From: Ceratodon purpureus
Taxonomy: Eukaryota > Streptophyta > Bryopsida > Pseudoditrichales > Ditrichaceae
Direction of reading: 5' to 3'
NCBI GenBank assembly: GCA_014871385.1
Contig: CM026421.1
Location: 20,946,865-21,010,864, forward strand
Length of the DNA: 64,000 bases
In this document: positions 11,895 to 25,503 of the stretch, one piece after another
Layout of the letters: each line of letters starts with the position of its first letter
How positions within the stretch are numbered: position 1 is the stretch's first letter
Notes under the pieces: model-generated
What the model saw: the letters and a program-made list of their open reading frames with translations, nothing else
Told to the model about the DNA's origin: nothing
Database searches by the model: none
Translations under genes and position numbers: made by a program

Positions 11895-13640
11895 CTCCAC
11901 CCACCTGCAGTCACCTCTTCCCCTCAAATGCAGTTGAACTCCCCAGCTACACCTCCAGTCCCAAAAATGCACCTTTACTGAACTACCTCCTCCACAAAAC
12001 CTCTGCTTCTCACTCAATTAACCACCTTTATCACCTCCAACACTGCCTCTCCTCGGCACTACAGCTCCCAGACCGCGCCGCTTCATCCACCCTGCAGGTA
12101 CCACCAAACCTCTCCACATTCAACCTCCAACACCATCTCAACCAAACGGACTCCAAACCACGATACCTGACTGCCTAGTACTCGGATCACCAATCCACCG
12201 GAGATTCACTATGCAATGAGTAGCATGCTGACTGCAGACCTGAAGATTCAATGTCATCCAAGCTCCATAACAGTTTGAGTGGACCTCCACAGATTAAAAT
12301 ATTAATCCAGGTGTTCCTGAAGGTTTGTCATCGAAGTTAGCAACGTACATGGTCAATTCTAGCGGTTCAATCTGCTTTGAGGGAGACGATTCAGAAGAAG
12401 CATACTGCTTTGGCCCCTCTTGGCAGATGCATACAATGATGGAGAATCATGGAGTGCAGTCCCTGGCCCTGATCAAACCGTGGCCTATGGGCCGTGAGCC
12501 GCTCCGGAACTCCGCTGGAGCTCCTGTTGATGGCGCGCCTAAATAAAACACCGAAGTGTTTACATGATATAATCATGCCAGACGTTGTCAACGGGATTCA
12601 CTTTTCATTCACTTCCCCATGCTCGAGCAATTCTCGCAATAGGTCTAATCGGAAATTTGCGAGGCGAATGGTGGTGGGCGGGACTGTGCATGTGTTTTGT
12701 ACGGAAGTAATATTAGGCTATTTGGAGTTGTAAAAAGGATGGGATTGTTGGATTTTTCTACTTTTAATGAGCTGCTACATGGTGAATGGTGACAACTTTC
12801 GTATTCCTAGCATCCTCGTGATGAATCTTGTGCTGGCGTTGAAACTTGAATCTCTTCACTGGCAGAGAATCTCGTAATTTTGCTCTGTTTCTTTTCTCGA
12901 GGATAGATTCAGACCGAAATTATTTGGGAGTAGTTTAGCAATTACTCGACCCAGGACTTCGCCTAAAAACTTATTTACATGCAAAAACATTGACTTTGAC
13001 TTTTGAATGAGGGAGTTCTGCTACAGAACTACTAATTTATCTATATGCCGGTGACATCATCCGTGTGGGTTCATGCGCTTAGAATCTCTGAAATTTTCAA
13101 TACTGTCAAAGATTCAGAAGATTCATCGAGATTCAAGTGAAGGCGAGGGTCCACAGACGGGTTGTGATTTGTTTTTAATTATTTAAGGCTCAAGCTGTTA
13201 GCATTTCAAGTTTCCTTTTCAGAAGATTCATGGAGATTCAGTGAAGGTGAGAGGGGCCAGGCAAGGGAAGCGTGTACCTCGTCCGTCATCATCCACCCCG
13301 CTCTTGCGTTTTGAACACAGACGAGTCTTCCGGATCCCCCTCTATTCTTTTGGAGTCTTGCCTTGTTGTCCTTTAGGGTGCTCCAACTGAATTCATTAAG
13401 ACTTGTTTAATCGTAAAGAAATCCCCAGTGCCAGGCTTTACAACTCTCATCCCCCTTTTATAATGAATGACCGCCCAGCTGGGTACCCTCTCGGGCCTCA
13501 CTCAGTGCTAAATGGGGGCCCCAAAAGTGAACCTCTTTAGGTGAAAAAAAATTCCTTTTGAAGCCCCGGGTCTAATTGTGGCACATGCTCATGGAAGTCG
13601 AGCTTGCATTTCTGATTAATTTCGACCCCTTTCATGTACA

Positions 13641-13701
13641 GACGGCACTCTCAGGAGAGTCATGTGTTTATATAGCTAGAAACTCTCCTAGAGGCACCGT
13701 C
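13641..13701. repeat. Imperfect 20-bp inverted repeat
   Basis: The left arm GACGGCACTCTCAGGAGAGT (13641-13660) can pair with ACTCTCCTAGAGGCACCGTC (13682-13701) over most of its length, with a 21-nt loop. It could be the ends of a tiny relic or a transcribed hairpin. Nothing else supports either. Confidence 0.55.
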
Positions 13702-16450
13702 AGATAAGCCATAACTCCATGAGCTTCACAACGGAGTTGGTCGCAGTTGAGTCGGCCGAAGTGGAAAGACCATGATTCAGCAACTGTGGATCATGTGGAA
13801 GTGGTGGTTGAGTTTGGTTGGAATCTGGATCCAAGGAAAAATAATGTGGTGTCCATCCGAATATATAAAAATACTGTGATGTCTATCTGAATGCATGTAC
13901 CTAGAAGTGTGTTTTTTTTTTTTTTTTTTTTTCTTTTTTGGAACAAATGAAACTACCCAGAAGTTTTGAATTTAAGTTGTAGGCATGAATTGAACAGTTC
14001 CTGCTCAAGTGCAGGGAAGGTAATCAAATACAAACCCAAGCCACGACACTGAAGCAGTGGAGAGAGTCTAGGATTAGTATGGACTAATTAATTGGTGAAA
14101 GGAGGGTGGTATCAAATTTATCAGGGTGATGGTTTTTAGAGTGTTGGGAAGTACAACTGTACAACTGTAGTGTTTTGTACAGGTTTAAGTACGGTGGACT
14201 ACACAATTGCAACAGGAGAAAGTACAGTGGTGCGTGTTAACTTTATTTGGGGGTTTTCAACTGTTGATTGAGTTGGAGCTTGGAAGGGAGTGTATTTTAG
14301 GAGTGGTTAAGCGTGGCTGACTGTGGGATGATAATTCACCAACTTCATTTCAGTTCAAGCTTGACTGTAGAACAGTCATTTTGCTGTGAACTTACTGAAT
14401 TAGGGCGAATCAGGGGTATGGATGAACGAGAAACACGTTCCCACTATTTTCTGTTCAGCTCCAATAGCGGAGGACGACCTTGTATTGAAGCACAACAATT
14501 GGTTTGACCGCCACCCGGATAAATATTTATTGAAACCTTAAATGGAGTAAAAGTAGCCAAATATCACTAAAGTTACTTTAACTAGAGTTGTTTTTCAATC
14601 ATTTGAGTTTTGGAAATTTTTCAAAAATAATCTGGAATTATTTTGAACACACAAAGTATGGTACTCCAGTAATAATATGTTTAATTTATAGTGTAAACCA
14701 GAAGATGAACCTAGAACAAAACTTTATAGCACACTTTAAACCCTACAATTGAAAGGCATCAAAACTGCCAAAAATCCTCAAAATTAGACTCTTTCAATAT
14801 AAGGTGTAATTTTTTGAGTTTATGTGTATTTTAGGACGAAATAACCGTAGGATCTAGTACCATAATTGGATATGTATGTGTAACCCAAAACTTAGATTCA
14901 GAATCCTTGCCATTTGTGAGACCATAATGTTCTAAGTTGAAAAAAAAAGTTAAGTTCTTTTCTCTTGTTGTAAATGGGTTTCAAGTTTTTCATATGCAAA
15001 AATAACCAATTTCAATAACCAAAAGCAAATTTAATGTGAAGTTCTTCAAATTCTTGTTTCTAGGTGGGTTAGGAAAATGTCCATGCACTTTTTCCCTCAT
15101 ACAACCTATAACATCTAAAGAAATGCTTGATTTTTCTCATGGAGGTATGCTAAAATTCAAATACAGAGGCTAGTCTATCATAGTAAAAAAGGCATATGGA
15201 GAAATATTGGATTGAAAATCCAAGCAGTGAACTGATGCCTTCAAATTGTATCTCCGTGTTAATTTTTTTTTTTAAAAAAACAAAAAAAAAACCAAAAAAA
15301 ACCCTTGAAGAAAAGTAAAATCTCAATTTTTGGTGAATTTTTTAAGTTTCTATGATCTGATTAAGTTTGGACAAATTTTGAGAATATATTGCAGTTTGGG
15401 TAGATTTCAGTACGCCTTAATAGTGTTATCTCCAAAAGTATGAGGTCCAAAAGTATGAGGAATTTTGAAGCATGGATGGTCTTGTTAGAAAAATATGATA
15501 ATTATCTATATTATGTCAAAATAACAACTTCATCCTATAAATAATGACTTATGGGAGTTTGACTCAACCTTAAATCATACTTTTTTTTTTGAATTGATGT
15601 TTTATGGGTTAAATCTTAATGCTTTATCTCTGTTATTTGCACTTTTGTAGCTAAATTTTACCTAATTGACTTTAGAAGATTTATCTTTTCTATCATTTAT
15701 TCATATTTTTGCTATCTTTATTTAATTATTTTGGTTTGTTCTATTATTACTATTATTTTCACAATGTTTGAGATTTATGTATATTTTCTAATGGATGCTA
15801 TGGCATCATTGGCTTTACAGAGAGATGTTTTCCATTCATTAAAGATTGAATTGTAAAGAAATAAAAATTCAAAAATCAAATATAAATTTTATATGTATTT
15901 GACAATGAGTGGATTTATTAAATATTTATTTCATAAAAAACTATCGGAACACCATAGTAGGTTAACCGTTACTTCATAAATATTCCCTCCAAAAAAACAA
16001 AAATAAAATTATGAGAACCAAAAATAGAAAATAGAATAAATGGTTGGTTGTGATATTATGTTATATCTAAGCCATTTGAAGTTATTTTTAGTTATTTTTT
16101 GTTAATTTAAAGAAGAAAAAAATTAGAATAACAAACATTATTTTTCCAAGAAAAAAGTAAGTATTTGTTTGAGAGAGAACAAACCTACTATGGTATTACG
16201 GTACCATAAACCTCCAACGGTGTTGATAAACAAATCCACTAGCAATTTCTATCTTCTCATATTAATGTTTGTTTCTAGCCCAATCATTTTACTTGCTTAA
16301 CATGCTTCTATTGCAAAATTCCAAACTAATTCTTTTAATCATTCCTTCCATTTCATTGTTTCAAATGAAAGAGTCTAAAGTTCTTTTTGGATGTTAAAGA
16401 GAAAAACTTTGGTCTCCGGGTGAGATCGACCTGAATTAAGTGTTTGTTTA

Positions 16451-16566
16451 ATCCACCCCGAATCCAATGCCTACAAGACAAAGGTATGGAAGTAAAGATA
16501 TACTCCCTCCACCCCCAATCCAATGCCTAGAAGACAAAGGTATGGAAGTAAAGATATACTCCCTTA
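16451..16566. repeat. 56-bp tandem duplication
   Basis: Two nearly identical units begin with AATCCAATGCCTA at 16461 and 16517. They share GACAAAGGTATGGAAGTAAA and end in ATACTCCCT. The period is 56 bp. The stretch is not coding. Confidence 0.85.
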
Positions 16567-16626
16567 TAAATGTTAAAGTTTATATTTGTATGTCCCTTTT
16601 CAATCACAAATGGCTATTAAATAAGA

Positions 16627-16659
<33 letters not shown>

Positions 16660-18880
16660 TATTGATAATGACATTGTCATTACCTTATATAGGTAGGTAA
16701 TATAGGGCACAAGAGAGACTACATGGAGATGTTGAAGATATTTGTAGAAGCACAATATATTTTATATCTTATTGTTTACTCGTAGATACAAGATTTTTGT
16801 AGGAATGTAATAGGTAGACTTGCTAAAGCAATGTACGAATTATAACGTTGATGAAAATTATCTATGCATACTTTGCATACTCAATTAGTCCATGCTTATC
16901 AACAAACTTCAACCTAAAAAAAAAAAAAATTTGGTGACATTATTGAATTTGTTTTGTCTATACATCTTGTTAGAATTATTGTTAAAACGCTTTTGCTATA
17001 TTGAAAAAAAATGGAAGATTTTAAAAGAAATAAACTTGACAATCAAAAAATGTATACCAATCATTTTGGTACATTGTTTTATATTGTACAACTTCTATGC
17101 ATTTTACAATAAGTGTATATGGATGCTAGAAGGTCAAAAAATGAAAGAAATAATTTATTTTAGAGATGTTTTGAGATTACATCCTTTTGTATCACTATGG
17201 TGAAGGTGAAAAAGTTTCAAAGGAACTAATGAAAAAGGTCATTTTCAACAACCGACTTCCAAGTTCCAAGACATCTAAACTTAGATTTGTTCACTATGCA
17301 TTATTTTATATATATACATGTGTTTTGTGTTTTGTTTTTGTCCAACCACAAATGTTATTTGCATTTATGTTATTTAGAATTTGGTATTGAGAAAAGTGCA
17401 TTCCAATTCTTATCAAATAATGAATTTTTACAAAATGTAGCATTTTAAAATTCAAACAATATAATTTTTTAATCTTTCATTTTCTTTGATCTTGACTTTT
17501 AAAAGATTGACTATCAATGTTCGACAAGGATTTACTACAAAAGTAGAACTCAAGTTTTACTAATTAATAAAAGAGAGATTGCTGAGTATGATAAATTTAC
17601 CGCGCATATGTTAAAAACTTAAAACAAGATAAAAGACTACTTAGAAAGGGACTTATTTATTGATCAATAACTTTCAATCATAAAACAATATGAGGTAGCT
17701 CAGGTAGGAATGTATATTTCTACCACTAAATCCATGGATAAAAATGAATCAAATACCAAAATGTTTTAGCATTTAAAAACTTCACCATGTATAGTTTACA
17801 TGAATCAAAACTTGTCGTCTAAAAGGTTATAATAGACTTCAAGCTTGGAAACTGCAAGAAAGCAGCTATTATTGAGCTAGCATTGATGTTTGCAAGGATT
17901 TGGCTTTGTGTTGGCAAAGAAAACTAAAAGATTCATTTGTTTGCATTAAAACAAAAAAAAATAAAAAATAAAATATAAGTGGTTTTATACAATCAAATAA
18001 CTTCAAAACAAAATCTTAAAAAAATATAACATTTCATGATTAAATGGGTCACGTAAATTAAATGGGTCATTTAAATTATTATAAAAATATTTAATACTAA
18101 AACTATAATACATAAATAATTTAAACGAGTGTTTCTAGAAGATTAAAAGAGAATTAGACACAAAAGGTCTAAAGTAGAGCCTTTAGAATTGTAGATGGCA
18201 AAAATAGCCCTATTTAATTTTTTTCCTAATTTTTTTTAGTTTTTTTAGTTGAAAAGTGACTTAAGTGGGATAGAATTGCTCAAAATACAAGTAATAACGA
18301 CTTAAATCCTAATAAAATAAAATAAAATATGAAAATTAGGATAATAAAATTCTTAAATTTTCTTTAATTTCAAAACTTTAGAATTTCACTAAAATTGGGC
18401 AAGAGCACAAATAAGTACAAAAACTCCAATAATTACATGAGAAATTAAAAGATGTCTTTTAACGTTAATAAGTAGGAAAAAGTTCTAGAGTTTATTCATT
18501 AATTTAATCAACTGTTGAATTTTATTACCAATTAAAAAGATAGTTTTTTAGGTGGTTTAAATTTTTTAAATGGAATCTACAAAAAGTTAAAGGAAGTGAA
18601 TTTATCAAGTTACTGACCGTAGGTAAATTCACAAAACACAACATGACACAAGCGTAACGTCGTGCGTCAAAGTAAGGAGGCCGAGGACGCTCGTAGACGC
18701 GACACATTTAGATCGATTTCACTCTCGAGACACAATAAACGTTTTCTGCGTAAAAAAAATAAAAAAAAACGCGTTAAAACTTAAAATGCGTTAAAGCCTT
18801 CTAAAAAATGCGTTAAAACGCGTCACGGAAATCCTTGTTTTCCTTTAGTGCAGAAAAAGATTAAAAGGTTATGGACCTTT

Positions 18881-19204
18881 TTACTCTCTCACGATCCGCA
18901 CTCCCTCTCCTCCCAATTGTGGGATAACCTTAATCACTATATCATAGTTCAAATCTTTGCCAAGATCTTTGCCAGCCTCTTTGATGGGCGTTGCGACTTT
19001 CCCGAAACCATAGTACATGGCAACTGCAATGCCTGCAAATCCCAAAACATTCAAAAAACCTCCCAATCGATCCCCTGAAGTGTCCATCGATCACCACTCC
19101 AAGAACTCCAACAAGCAAAAGCGTGCACCAAAGAAGCAATGCTGCAACGTGGAAAGCAATATGGAACCCAGACAACGAGGAAATTAGCAATATGGAGCCC
19201 ATGC
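18881..19204 (-). CDS. Possible small membrane protein (uncertain)
   Basis: Two overlapping minus-strand frames are candidates. One (19087-18881) encodes MDTSGDRLGGFLNVLGFAGI..., 68 residues, with a hydrophobic segment GFLNVLGFAGIAVAMYYGF and a charged tail. The other starts at 19204 with a signal-like hydrophobic run (FHVAALLLWCTLLLVGVLGV). A TATATATA string on the minus strand near 19247-19254 lies at a promoter-like distance from 19204. I do not recognise either protein, and the two frames may be parts of one frameshifted gene or chance. Confidence 0.25.
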
Positions 19205-19245
19205 AATGAGGAAAGTAATATGGAGCCCAAACAACTATGAATGTC
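19157..19245. repeat. Tandem repeat, 31/28-bp units, three copies
   Basis: The core AATATGGAGCCCA followed by CAATGAGGAAA begins near 19158, 19189 and 19217 with small differences. It overlaps the upstream side of the doubtful small gene on the minus strand. Confidence 0.7.
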
Positions 19246-19456
19246 ATATATATAGTTAACTGCGGTACAAAAATATACGAGCGTGAATAAAGGGCCCTTT
19301 AATCGTTAAGGATGTTGTTTGTTGGCCGTGTGGCCTACTCAGATTCTTCTGGGATGTGAATGTCACATCATATCCTCCCATCACATTGTCACTTTGGCGC
19401 CTGCGCCTAGTATTGTTCAAGAAGGACTACCGGTAGTAATTCAGAAGCCAAGAAGG

Positions 19457-19560
19457 TAAAAAGAAAGTCAACAACGGTAAAAGTAAAGTTGTTGGCGTTA
19501 AAAGAAAAGTCAACAACGGTAAAAGTAAAGTTGCTAGCGATAAAAGGAAAGTCGATGTCC
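19457..19560. repeat. 42-bp tandem repeat, about 2.4 copies
   Basis: AAAGTCAACAACGGTAAAAG recurs with an exact 42-bp period (GTCAACAACGG at 19467 and 19509, then GTCGATGTCCG at 19551 as a diverged third start). The stretch is not coding on either strand. Confidence 0.85.
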
Positions 19561-21194
19561 GTGAGAGAAATGAATATGGACAGAAAAGTGAGTTTACGTG
19601 GTCCGGAATGACTTTAAACTACTAGATGGATAACCTTGGTGATGGGTTGTAAAAAGCAACTTGTCAGCTTGCCGCGGATTGCGAAAAGTAATCCGTGTGT
19701 TATCCAAGAAAATAAAAAATAAAAAATAAAAAATAAAAAAATTAAAGGAAAAATAAAGTTGGTTAGTAAAAATGCTATAAAATTAGCAATGATGTTAGTT
19801 ATTAGTTCAAAGAATTTGGTGGGTCACAATTTAGTGTTAAGTATTAAATCAAGTGAGAAAAATTTAGTTAATTAGGTGAGTTTGCCTTCTTTAAAAAATT
19901 TGCAAATTTGTAATAAATAATGGTAAGATTAGGATGACAATAATATTAATGACTTAGACTAGGTTTAGAGACAATACAAAAAATAAAGTATGAAGAATAC
20001 AGAAGAACCGTTATGATGCGAGCAAAAATTGTGGAAAAAATGGAAGAGCAAAGTTGTTAAAGGCAGTGAGAGCTCACTCTCAATAGTCTTCAATAGAATA
20101 AGTCTAAAGAGGTAGGTGCTTTCAAGGCACAGTCAAAGGAAGAAGCGGGTCTAGAGCAAAACTACATTGTATGTTGGGCTAGGAGGGTTTTTAGTGTCTT
20201 GCCTTCAAAATTCCACGTAGAATAGTAAAGGTTTTTTTTTTAGAGGGATGCAAATTAAGAATGGCTTCTTAATTGGTTTTTTCAGTGTTTGCTTGAAGCC
20301 TCATTCTATATATTTAGAATGCTGCTAGGTAACTATGTTGTATTAATTATAAATTGATTTTTAAAATTATAAATCTCAGTGGCGAGACAATTATGCAAAA
20401 TCATCTTACAAATGGCGATAGAAGAACAAAGGATGATGCTATGTTATTACATCATAAAATCCATGGGTGCAAAATTGTTGACATTGCATATTTCAAAACT
20501 TTTAACTAATGACAGGGTCTTGCAACCATGTTGCAAGAGTACTTACTACTAACTTGCAAAAGAGACATAAGGGCTCCGATGCTTAGATACAATTGTGAGA
20601 ATGCCAACCTGCAAAACAGATAAAAGGGCTCCAATGCCAAAGTAAGTACCGGTTTTACTGTGATAAATGGAGCCACAAAAATTTCAAAGCACATATAAGG
20701 GCTAATTTCTGTAATAAAATAACATACGGAGCATGCTTGTACAATAAGGATGCAACTCAAAACCAACTGGAGAGAAGTAAACTTCGAGACTAAGAAGATA
20801 GAAAAGTGAGTGTCATGAAGAATGCATCAACGGTTGCAAATTCCACCAAACACCTGCAAACTAAGCAAAGTAAAACATAAATGAACTTCATTGAAAGTCA
20901 AAGGTTAGATTGGAAAACAAAATCCAACTAACCAACTGAAATGATAGAAATAAAGAGGTTTTTACATTGCTAACCACATCATACTAAACTACTACTTCGA
21001 TCTAGAGGTATTGAATCAAAACACTTGGCATTTCACACCACTTACAAGCTCACAATCTATGCCTGAACCATGCTAGGATTCAAGAAGAACTTCCTAATAT
21101 GTTCTCAATCCTCCTCTAGGCTAAAAACCCGAACTGATATTGCTCACCGCCAACCACCCATTTCTCAAACGCTACATTGTATGGGAAAGTTTTG
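19561..21194. other. AT-rich spacer, no gene recognised
   Basis: Contains an (AAAAAAT)n run at about 19707-19740. A 30-bp motif, TGCAAAA...AAGGGCTCC, is repeated near 20555 and 20610. No supported coding region. Confidence 0.45.
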
Positions 21195-22080
21195 AAGGTG
21201 TAAATTTTCTACGAGTACATTCCCACAACGCACTGCAAGTGCTTGTTTAACCTGTTGCGCACTTTGGACTTGAGAAACAAGATTAATGAGAACACGCGCT
21301 CATCCTCGTTTGACCCAAGCACGTGCACAATCGCCATCTCGGCCAGCTTCATGTATTCTAAGAAGTGGTGCGTCAAGCACGTTGCAAAGTCAAGGCCCTT
21401 CCACAACCTTCTTAGCGAGTTGCAGTCAAATGGTCGCTCCATTGCAGCGCAGGCATTAGACAACATCGTGTGTTTGAATAAGCCTTGTTGGCTTAGCAGG
21501 AACTCACAGTCAGTGAGGGCCAAGACAAGAATCTTCTTGTCGTCCTTGCCTAAAATTGTGCCTTGCTTGTAATGGTCCTTCAGGACTTGGATGTGCTTGG
21601 AAAAGCTTTCCCCACATTCCCCCTAAAGCCAGCACCGCGTTTACGTGCATCCATGGCTTGCACGAGGTTCTGTGATAGGAAGCAGTTATCCAAAACTTTT
21701 ATTAGAGCAGAGGCTGCCACCGCACTTTTTGCCCTGATCTTCGCAACGACTTCACTGAACACCTCCTGCTTCCTTTATGGATAGCAAAGATTTGCTTGTT
21801 GTTGCAAATGAATGCCAATTGCGACGTATTGTTATTGAGGTCCGTTATCCATTTCCAATGCACCTGTTCATAAGAGTAGTCAACTTTCAAGTAGGTTCTT
21901 GTACGCCCAGAACTCATCGTTACTGAATCGTGTTGCTTGGTCCTTGTATATGGAGTAAAGCTGCCCTTGGTACACCTTCATAGCGGCAACAAAGTCACAA
22001 ATGTATACATCATGCTTTTGGGCAAATGTGATGAAACTTTCGACTGCCTCAAACAGTAGCAACATCATGGGTAGCCATGC
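21195..22080 (-). pseudogene. Decayed hAT-like transposase C-terminal part
   Basis: Read on the minus strand, successive fragments in different frames follow the order of a plant hAT-like transposase family: FAQKHDVYICDFVAAMKVYQ and SNDEFWAYKNLL, then HWKWITDLNNNTSQLAFICNN, then VVAKIRAKSAVAASALIKVLD, then VLGSNEDERVFSLILFLKSK followed by VRNRLNKHL. The last resembles the C-terminal dimerisation region, where an E-D-E-R-x-F-S block precedes KNKLRNRL-type sequence. Several frameshifts separate the fragments, so no full protein is possible. No terminal repeats were recognised around it. The assignment to hAT is by remembered motif resemblance. Confidence 0.6.
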
Positions 22081-23283
22081 CCAAGAGGGTGTACAAGTCC
22101 AAAAGCAATGTTAAGCAGAGCTGCACATCCACACATCCACGTAGGATCATATCATTATAAAATTTGAAAATTCAAATTATAAATAAATTAAATAAAAAAA
22201 TAAAAAAAATAAAAACAAAACTAAAAGGAATGCTGATTAAAAAAAAACAAAATTGAGAACTGAATGCAACATAGATTCAAAAAATAGAAAACCAAAATCA
22301 AAGAATGCAAAAAAATTGATAGCAATGCAAAACAAAAAACAAAATAAAAAATTGAAAGCAATGCAAATAAAATGACGATGCATGGTGAAATACTTACTAG
22401 GATCATGTCCTTGTCTTCTTCCTCTCGATAAAGCTTGTTTATAAGTTTAACACTTTTTTATTAAGAATATTTTTGTATTTCACTGTCAATATCTTGGATC
22501 ATTAATTTTCTCTATATGAAGAATAATGAATTTTCAATTGTGTTTCTTTCTAAAGGCCCACTAAAAAAACATTTATACTTCTACAAAGCTCTTGTAATTC
22601 CTTCCATCTTCAATTTTTTTCAAAAAATCATGTTCAAAACTGACATTGAAGGTGCCTACCAAAAATTCTAATTGTTTGTTACAAATATTTGGTATTTTAT
22701 GGATTAAATATAAAAAGGATCTGATGGCAATTATGTGCATTTGATTCTTCTTGACGTTAAGCAAACCATTGACATTTCAATTGAGAAAAAATCAAGCATT
22801 AATAATCAACATGAGTTGGATTCACAATGGATGAAGCCTAACATTCTTACTTAATGTTATGCCTTTATTTGGCATATTAATTAATAGTTTTGATGTAGAA
22901 ATAATATCATTAAATGATAAATAGAAGATAATTTAGACATTTATGAATTTCAAAATAAGAAGTAAAAAAAAAAAAATCCTTATAGCTCAATAGAAAAACT
23001 ATTTTTTGCTTTCTTCTTCAAAATATGCATCACTTAACATCTAAAAGATTATTGTTTGTCTAGCAAACAATATGAATTTTGAGTAATTCTTATGATGTCA
23101 ATTAGAAATGTAATTGTTTGAAATTTTTTGTGGACATAGAGAATCACAAAAGCTTTACGCTAATTGAATTTTTTCTTTAATTTGTCTTCTAAAAGAAAAG
23201 CTATGGTCCTTGAAGTTGTCATTCCTCCATAAAAAACAACTCCAAATTTATTGGTATTCCTTTTATTACCTTTGAGACTTTTA
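22081..23283. other. AT-rich spacer, no gene recognised
   Basis: Very A-rich at 22.15-22.4 kb, with repeated AAATAAAAAA and GCAATGCAAA strings. The short frames here code for low-complexity Phe/Leu-rich peptides and are taken as chance. Confidence 0.5.
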
Positions 23284-24026
23284 GAGGGAGAGCACAATAA
23301 AGTGGACCACCAAATGCAAATGTAATCACTAAGAAGTGAATATGAAGTGTGCAATTTTTTTAAAGCTCAAAGCTGATTTTGAACATTTTGGTGTAGTTTT
23401 TGAGCATTTTAGTCACTTTTAAGGTGTCTTAAGGTATCTTTCACGCATCTTCATAAAAAAAACATCCTCAATTGAAACTAAATTTGACCACTAGTTCTAA
23501 ATCATGAAAATGAACTTTTCCAAAGGCTTAATCTCTTCATTAGGTGCCCTCTATTGTCTTTACAGGATGTTTTTTTCAATTTAGAAAAGAATGTTCGGTG
23601 AAAAAAAAAAAACGCACAATAAGTACCGCGGAAGTGACCATCTTAAAAAACATCCTTGCCGTACTTTTGGAACCATAGACCAATTAATGAGTATATGAAT
23701 TGACTATTTTAGAATACTTCTTAAACATACAGAGGGCACCACTAAATTAAAAGTGATTTTTTGATAGTTTTTGATTCTTTTATAGCAACTTTTTCAAATG
23801 TCTGCATCTTCTTTGCTTGGATTTATAGCCTTCATACAATAACTTTAAAATGTTGATTTTGCACGAAACTTTTTCAAGTTGTAGAAAAACAAGTTGAGAA
23901 TCCATATTAGCAAAAAAAATTAACTTCAATTACATCTTTCCATCACTTTTGTGCAATTTTTGCAAAAGAGCTGAAACTGGCAAATAGCTAAGCACTTTTT
24001 TGGTCCACTTTATTGTGCTTCTCCCC
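23284..24026. mobile_element. 740-bp TIR element, copy C (complete)
   Basis: The left end reads GAGGGAGAGCACAATAAAGT and continues GGACCACC. The right end is the inverted equivalent, GGTCCACTTTATTGTGCTTC followed by TCCCC. It is flanked by TTTA on both sides (23280-23283, 24027-24030), again a 4-bp duplication. It is 743 bp and opposite in orientation to copy B. Internal blocks are shared (for example CATCCTCAATTGAAACTAAA, in reverse in B). The A-rich differences suggest it is older or from another subfamily. Confidence 0.85.
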
Positions 24027-25503
24027 TTTATACAAATAATTATTATGATTGTTTTTGGCATTGTCAAAAAACATGGCCATAGTAGAAAAATTTCATTCAA
24101 TTAAGAATCAAATTTAACTTCTCACTAAATCATGCTAAATTTGAAACTTTAAAAGTAAAAATTAGAATTTATGGAAAATGGAAAAAAATGATGGAGGAAA
24201 CATCATTAATTTTCCCACATATAAAATTTTATAACACTAAGATAATGTTGAGGTGATTCACTTTGATAAATTCTCCTTGGTGCAGTTTAACTCAGATTGA
24301 CATAATTTAAATTGCGTTGGAAAGTAGAACTGGTTTATTATTTTAATGTTTCTCATTTATTTTTTCAGATTTTTTTTCATGGGCAGCCCCTTGGATTCGG
24401 GCAGCAACCAGAAAATGGTCATCTGAGCATTTACGGGTTAAAAATGGAATTAAAGACATAAATTTTTAAAAACTACATTCATTTCTTCAATTTGTACAAG
24501 ACACTTTTGCAATGGCAAGTATTGTCTTAAATATAACATTATTCCTTTGAAAATGTAAATTTCTGATTTTGGATAAAATACCATTACATCTTTATTTTTT
24601 ATGATTATCTGAGATAGGAAATAAAATTGGAATAAATAAATCTAAAGTTGAAAATGAGAATCAGCTTTATCCATAACAGTTGTATTTAAATAGAATTGAA
24701 ATTGAAACATATATAACATTTTCCAAGAGCCAAGCTACTTATAAAAACAATGAAATTTCAGAAGCCTGTATAATTTTTTAAAAAGTGAGCCAGGATACGA
24801 TAAGTGTTGCCCAAATATTTAATCTTATTTTCAATAGAATGTGACAATGAACACATGATTTCAAATATGTGTTTCAAGTTGAGAGAGGGCACTTCTCTTT
24901 CTTCGAAAACCATCTTTTTTTATATCAGTTTCGCTTCTCCCTGTGAGCTACCGATCGTGCATCAATTGTTGGCCCTTTTTGAATTTCAAGTCCCAATGAC
25001 ATTATCCAGAACAATCATGCTTCCATGCTGTGAATTACAAACGTATGCACGAGAAGCACAACTTGCACACAATCTGAACAAGTAAAACGACATCTGCTGA
25101 GATGTTTCTAAGTTCCAATTAATGCTTTCCAACTTGAAGAAAATTACATAAGGTCACCAATTCTCTACCTGGTACTGCCAGAATAGAGTAACTTGGTGAA
25201 GCTTGTAATCATTGTGGTTACGATTACCCAACTGATTTACAGATATATAGTCACATTCAGGCTTGGCAGGGCATTGTTCACTAAGTGTAATCTAAGTAAG
25301 AAATCATACACGGAGGCGGTGGTGTACGCCTGCTCATGAGCCTAAGTTATTCTCACAATGCGAAAGACTGAAATCTGGGTATAATCTCACTCCAGTCTCA
25401 TCGAACTAGAAGTGACAGTTTTAATTGTGTGAATGGCGTTCCTGCAGCGAGGCAAGCAATCTGTATAACCTCTTTCAAGTAGGGCTTGGTTGGTCAGTTG
25501 AAG
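24027..25503. other. Spacer and 3' UTR of the ABCG gene
   Basis: AT-rich to about 25.1 kb, then closer to genic composition next to the ABCG stop codon. The open stretch at 24.8-25.1 kb shows no recognisable domain. Confidence 0.45.

Larger units (their letters stand above)
11895..18880. other. Long gene-poor AT-rich spacer
   Basis: 11.9-12.2 kb is C/A-rich and is the likely leader of the ankyrin-like gene. Beyond it I find no supported gene up to 18.9 kb. The stretch holds a 24-bp T run at about 13912, a T run at about 16630, an imperfect hairpin at 13641-13701, a 56-bp tandem duplication near 16.5 kb and many A/T homopolymers. Base composition falls sharply from about 14.5 kb on, as in degraded repeat islands. 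Confidence 0.5.

Noticed and set aside
10638..11981. 447-codon plus-strand open frame
   Set aside because: It is the exact antisense of exon 1 of the ankyrin-like gene. That exon has clean splice borders and ankyrin-like motifs, while the plus frame is Arg/His-rich with no domain.
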